A DNA stretch of 64,000 nt from Planosporangium sp963837285 (lineage in GTDB: Bacteria; Actinomycetota; Actinomycetes; Mycobacteriales; Micromonosporaceae), in NCBI GenBank assembly GCA_963837285.1, contig CAWIMS010000006.1:620001-684000 (forward strand), read 5' to 3'. The notes under the pieces are model-generated. The model was not told the DNA's origin. It made no database searches and saw only the letters and a list, made by a program, of their open reading frames with translations. Positions 61,772-64,000 of this stretch are shown one piece after another. The position numbers and the translations under genes were made by a program. Every line of letters begins with the position of its first letter. Position 1 is the first letter of the stretch.

Positions 61772-62874
61772 CGCCGCCCCCGGGGCAGGCCGAGCACCCG
61801 TTCCGCGATGACGGTCCGCTGGATCTCGTTGGTACCGGCATAGATCGGGCCGGCCAGCGAGAACAGGTACCCGTCCAGCCAGTCCCGGTCGACCTCCGCT
61901 TCCGGGCCGCGCAGGTCGAGCGCGGTCTCGTGCAGCGCGATGTCGAGTTCGGACCAGAACACCTTGCCCAGGCTCGCCTCGGCGCCGGACGGGGCTTCCC
62001 CGGTGACCGTAGCGAACATGTGCAGCCGGTACGCCTGCGCGGCGATCCAGGCGTCGACCACCCGGTCGCGCAGGGCGGTGTCGGCCGGGTCTGCGGTCTG
62101 CCGCCACAGCTCCACCAGCCGGTTCGCCGTCGCGAGGAACCGGCCGGGGCTGCGCAGCGACAGGCCACGCTCGTGCCCGGCGGTGCTCATCGCCACCCGC
62201 CAGCCGTCGCCGACCCCGCCCACGACATCGGCGTCCGGCACGAAGGCCCGGTCCAGGAAGATCTCGGCGAACCCGGGGTGGCCGCCGAGCTGCCGGATCG
62301 GGCGTACCGTGACCCCGTCCGCGCGCAGGTCGAACAGCAGGTAGGTCAGCCCGCGGTGGCGACCGGCCGTCAGGTCGGTTCGGAACAGGCCGAACGCCCG
62401 GTCGGCGAACGCGGCCCGGGAGCTCCACGTCTTCGTCCCAGTCAGCAGCCACCCGCCGTCGGTACGCTCGGCGCGGGACCGGATCGCCGCCAGGTCGCTG
62501 CCCGCCTCCGGCTCCGACCACGCCTGCGCCCAGACCTCGTCGGCCCGGGCCATCGCGGGCAGCAGCCGGTCCCGCTGCTCCGGGGTACCGTGCGCGAACA
62601 GCGTCGGGGCGAGCAGGAACAGGCCGTTCTGCCCGACCCGGACCGGGGCGCCGGCCGCGTGGTACTCCTCCTCGAAGACCAGCCAGTCCAGTGCGGAGCA
62701 GTCCCGCCCGCCGTACCGCTGCGGCCAGGACGGCACCGACAGCCGGGCGGCGAACAGTTCGCGCTCCCACTCCCGGTGCCGGGCGAACCCCGCCGCGGTG
62801 TCCACGTGCGGCAGCCGGTCCGGCACGTGGGCGGCGAGCCAGCCGCGTACCTCGTCGCGGAAAGGTTCGCTCAT
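61768..62874 (-). CDS. Acyl-CoA dehydrogenase (FadE31-like)
   Basis: 368 residues, full-type ACAD: SWPQRYGGRDCSALDWLVFE, AWSEPEAGSDLAAIRSRAE and GTKTWSSRAAFADRAFGLFR, plus the classical C-terminal PIYAGTNEIQRTVIAERVLG. This subunit keeps the complete FAD- and substrate-binding parts that the FadE32- and FadE33-like partners reduce. Order echA-fadE31-fadE32-fadE33 with four-base overlaps. Predicted to act on HIP-CoA-derived acyl-CoAs. Confidence 0.85.
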   Translation of the reverse strand: MSEPFRDEVRGWLAAHVPDRLPHVDTAAGFARHREWERELFAARLSVPSWPQRYGGRDCSALDWLVFEEEYHAAGAPVRVGQNGLFLLAPTLFAHGTPEQRDRLLPAMARADEVWAQAWSEPEAGSDLAAIRSRAERTDGGWLLTGTKTWSSRAAFADRAFGLFRTDLTAGRHRGLTYLLFDLRADGVTVRPIRQLGGHPGFAEIFLDRAFVPDADVVGGVGDGWRVAMSTAGHERGLSLRSPGRFLATANRLVELWRQTADPADTALRDRVVDAWIAAQAYRLHMFATVTGEAPSGAEASLGKVFWSELDIALHETALDLRGPEAEVDRDWLDGYLFSLAGPIYAGTNEIQRTVIAERVLGLPRGRR

Positions 62875-63704
62875 CGCGCGGCTTTCTTCATGCCGTGGGC
62901 GTCCATGCCGGCCAGCGAGTCCGGCGACACCTCGGCGTTGTGCGCGTGCGCGAGGTGGTGCAGGCCGAACACCGACTCCATGCCGGCGCGCAGGCCCATC
63001 AGGTCCTCGCACTGGTTGACCGCCCGCTTGGCCAGCGCCAGCCCGAACGGTGGCATCGCCGCGATCCGGTCGGCGAGCGCGAACGTCGCGTCGGCCAGGT
63101 CGGCGCGCGGCACCACCCGGTTGACCATGCCCAGTTCGTACGCCCGACGGGCGTCGAACCGGTCGCCGGTGAACAGCGCCTCCTTGGCGAAACGCGGCCC
63201 GAGCACCCACGGATGGGCGAAGTACTCGACGCCGGGGATACCCATCCGCAGCACCGGATCGGCGAAGAACGCGTCGTCGGACGCCACGATCAGGTCGCAC
63301 ACCCAGGCCAGCATCAGCCCACCGGCGATGCAGGCGCCCTGTACCATCGCGATCGTCGGCTTCGGGATGTCCCGCCAGCGCCGGCACATCCCGAGGTACA
63401 CCTCCATCTCCCGGGCGTACCGCCGGTCCCCGCCGGCCCGCTCGACGTGGTCCCACCACAGCACCGCGCGGCGTTCGAAGGACGTGTCGACGTCGCGTTC
63501 CGGGGTGCCGATGTCGTGGCCGGCCGAGAAATGCTCGCCGGCCCCGGCCAGCACGATGACCGCCGCGTCGGCGTCGTCGACCGCGCGGGCGAAGGCGCTG
63601 TCGAGGGCATATGTCATCGCGGAGTTCTGCGCGTTGCGGTACTCGGGGCGGTTCATCGTCACGAGCGCCACCGGCCCGCGCCGCTCGTACTCAACGACTG
63701 TCAC
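62871..63704 (-). CDS. Enoyl-CoA hydratase/isomerase family protein
   Basis: 277 residues from GTG 63704, crotonase fold. The oxyanion-hole blocks are GEHFSAGHDIGTPE and VQGACIAGGLMLAWVCDLI. A WWDHVERAGGDRRYAREMEV insertion and the late HLAHAHNAEVS segment are characteristic of a steroid-cluster EchA group rather than classical hydratases. The usual second catalytic Glu is not obvious. It overlaps fadE31-like (ATGA). Repeat copy 6 lies 15 bp upstream of the start, between this gene and the fadD3-like gene. Confidence 0.85.
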   Translation of the reverse strand: MTVVEYERRGPVALVTMNRPEYRNAQNSAMTYALDSAFARAVDDADAAVIVLAGAGEHFSAGHDIGTPERDVDTSFERRAVLWWDHVERAGGDRRYAREMEVYLGMCRRWRDIPKPTIAMVQGACIAGGLMLAWVCDLIVASDDAFFADPVLRMGIPGVEYFAHPWVLGPRFAKEALFTGDRFDARRAYELGMVNRVVPRADLADATFALADRIAAMPPFGLALAKRAVNQCEDLMGLRAGMESVFGLHHLAHAHNAEVSPDSLAGMDAHGMKKAAR

Positions 63705-63719
63705 CGGGCGCACCTCCAA

Positions 63720-63794
63720 GATCGGCACAACTTCCCGGAAGTTGTGGCCAAACCACCGTGCTGAGGCAACAACTTCCGGGAAGTTGTGCCGATC
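63720..63794. repeat. 75-bp palindromic repeat, copy 6
   Basis: 32-11-32 palindrome; the outer 26 nt pair perfectly. It sits in the 118-bp gap between the fadD3-like stop and echA start, inside what would otherwise be a tightly packed operon, so it may attenuate or process the transcript. Confidence 0.9.
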
Positions 63795-63822
63795 ATGGCC
63801 GGGCCGGTCAGGCCGCGGCCGA

Positions 63823-64000
63823 TCATCGGGCCTCCTCGCGGAGCAGACGCTTGAGCGGCTTGCCGAGTGCGTTGCGGGGCAGCTCCGCGCGGAACTCGAC
63901 CCGCCGTGGCACCTTGTACCCCGCCAGCCGGGACCGGCAGAAGTCGAGTACATCCGACGTGGACAGTTCGTGACCCGGCCGGGGCACGATGTACGCGGCG
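63823..64000 (-). CDS. Acyl-CoA synthetase C-terminus (FadD3-like), cut by window edge
   Basis: The last ~58 residues of an AMP-forming acyl-CoA ligase. LAGYKVPRRVEFRAELPRNA and LGKPLKRLLREE contain the conserved C-terminal motif with the catalytic Lys (ALGKPLK). Its place ahead of the fadE31-33-like genes matches FadD3, which activates the HIP propionate side chain of the C/D-ring fragment. The 5' part lies beyond 64000, so the FadD3 call rests on context. Confidence 0.8.
   Translation of the reverse strand, partial: AAYIVPRPGHELSTSDVLDFCRSRLAGYKVPRRVEFRAELPRNALGKPLKRLLREEAR

Overview
The window is very GC-rich, has strong actinobacterial codon use and is gene-dense on both strands. Several features point to a filamentous actinomycete: two four-gene conservons (histidine kinase, roadblock protein, DUF742 protein, GTPase), an NnaR-type HemD-like nitrate regulator, a Tat-exported phospholipase C, and a KstR-controlled cholesterol/steroid catabolic cluster laid out like those of Mycobacterium and Rhodococcus. 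Genus cannot be set from the sequence. No rRNA, tRNA, phage or CRISPR locus was seen.

Layout. 1-4.1 kb: conservon 1 on the + strand, its kinase gene cut by the window edge. 4.1-7.1 kb: two divergent paralogous sugar-type lipoprotein binding proteins with no transporter beside them. 7.1-9.7 kb: a truncated phosphoesterase remnant, then a complete phospholipase C. 9.7-18.8 kb: an assimilatory nitrate/nitrite operon read leftwards (nasA, FAD/BFD oxidoreductase, nirB, nirD, nnaR) with narK divergent; the stretch from about 10.5 kb rightwards carries many single-base indels. 18.8-25.3 kb: housekeeping and accessory genes ending in an ABC exporter plus two-component system. 25.3-26.6 kb: an IS110-family element with a structured 5' region that may encode a bridge RNA. 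26.6-30.6 kb: VOC protein, PHP hydrolase and an acyl-CoA dehydrogenase. 30.6-34.3 kb: conservon 2 on the - strand with a GAF-domain protein. 34.7-35.7 kb: a LacI-type regulator.

36-64 kb is a steroid-degradation island. It has kstR; two kstD genes and a KstD-like (possibly delta4-5alpha) dehydrogenase; kshA and kshB for 9alpha-hydroxylation; hsaA, hsaD, hsaC and hsaB for opening rings A and B; chsE3, chsE1, chsE2, chsH2, chsH1 and ltp2 plus a chsH3-like hydratase for side-chain beta-oxidation; and the end of a fadD3-like gene, echA and fadE31/32/33-like genes for the C/D rings and propionate side chain. Five perfect KstR operators (TNNAACNNGTTNNA) sit before kstD, chsE3, kstD2, kshA and hsaA, so one TetR repressor probably controls most of the island. 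A Vsr/restriction enzyme/C5-methyltransferase cassette interrupts it.

The most unusual finding is a family of six interspersed palindromic repeats, every copy exactly 75 bp, all within the steroid island and mostly at gene 3' ends. Two copies carry short tandem arrays. One lies in frame between chsH2 and chsH1 and removes the stop between them. Copies 1 and 2 show compensatory arm changes. A separate 60-bp perfect palindrome forms the end of the fadE33-like gene. A 37-codon ORF with a near-ideal ribosome-binding site, divergent from kstD, is another candidate for something undescribed.
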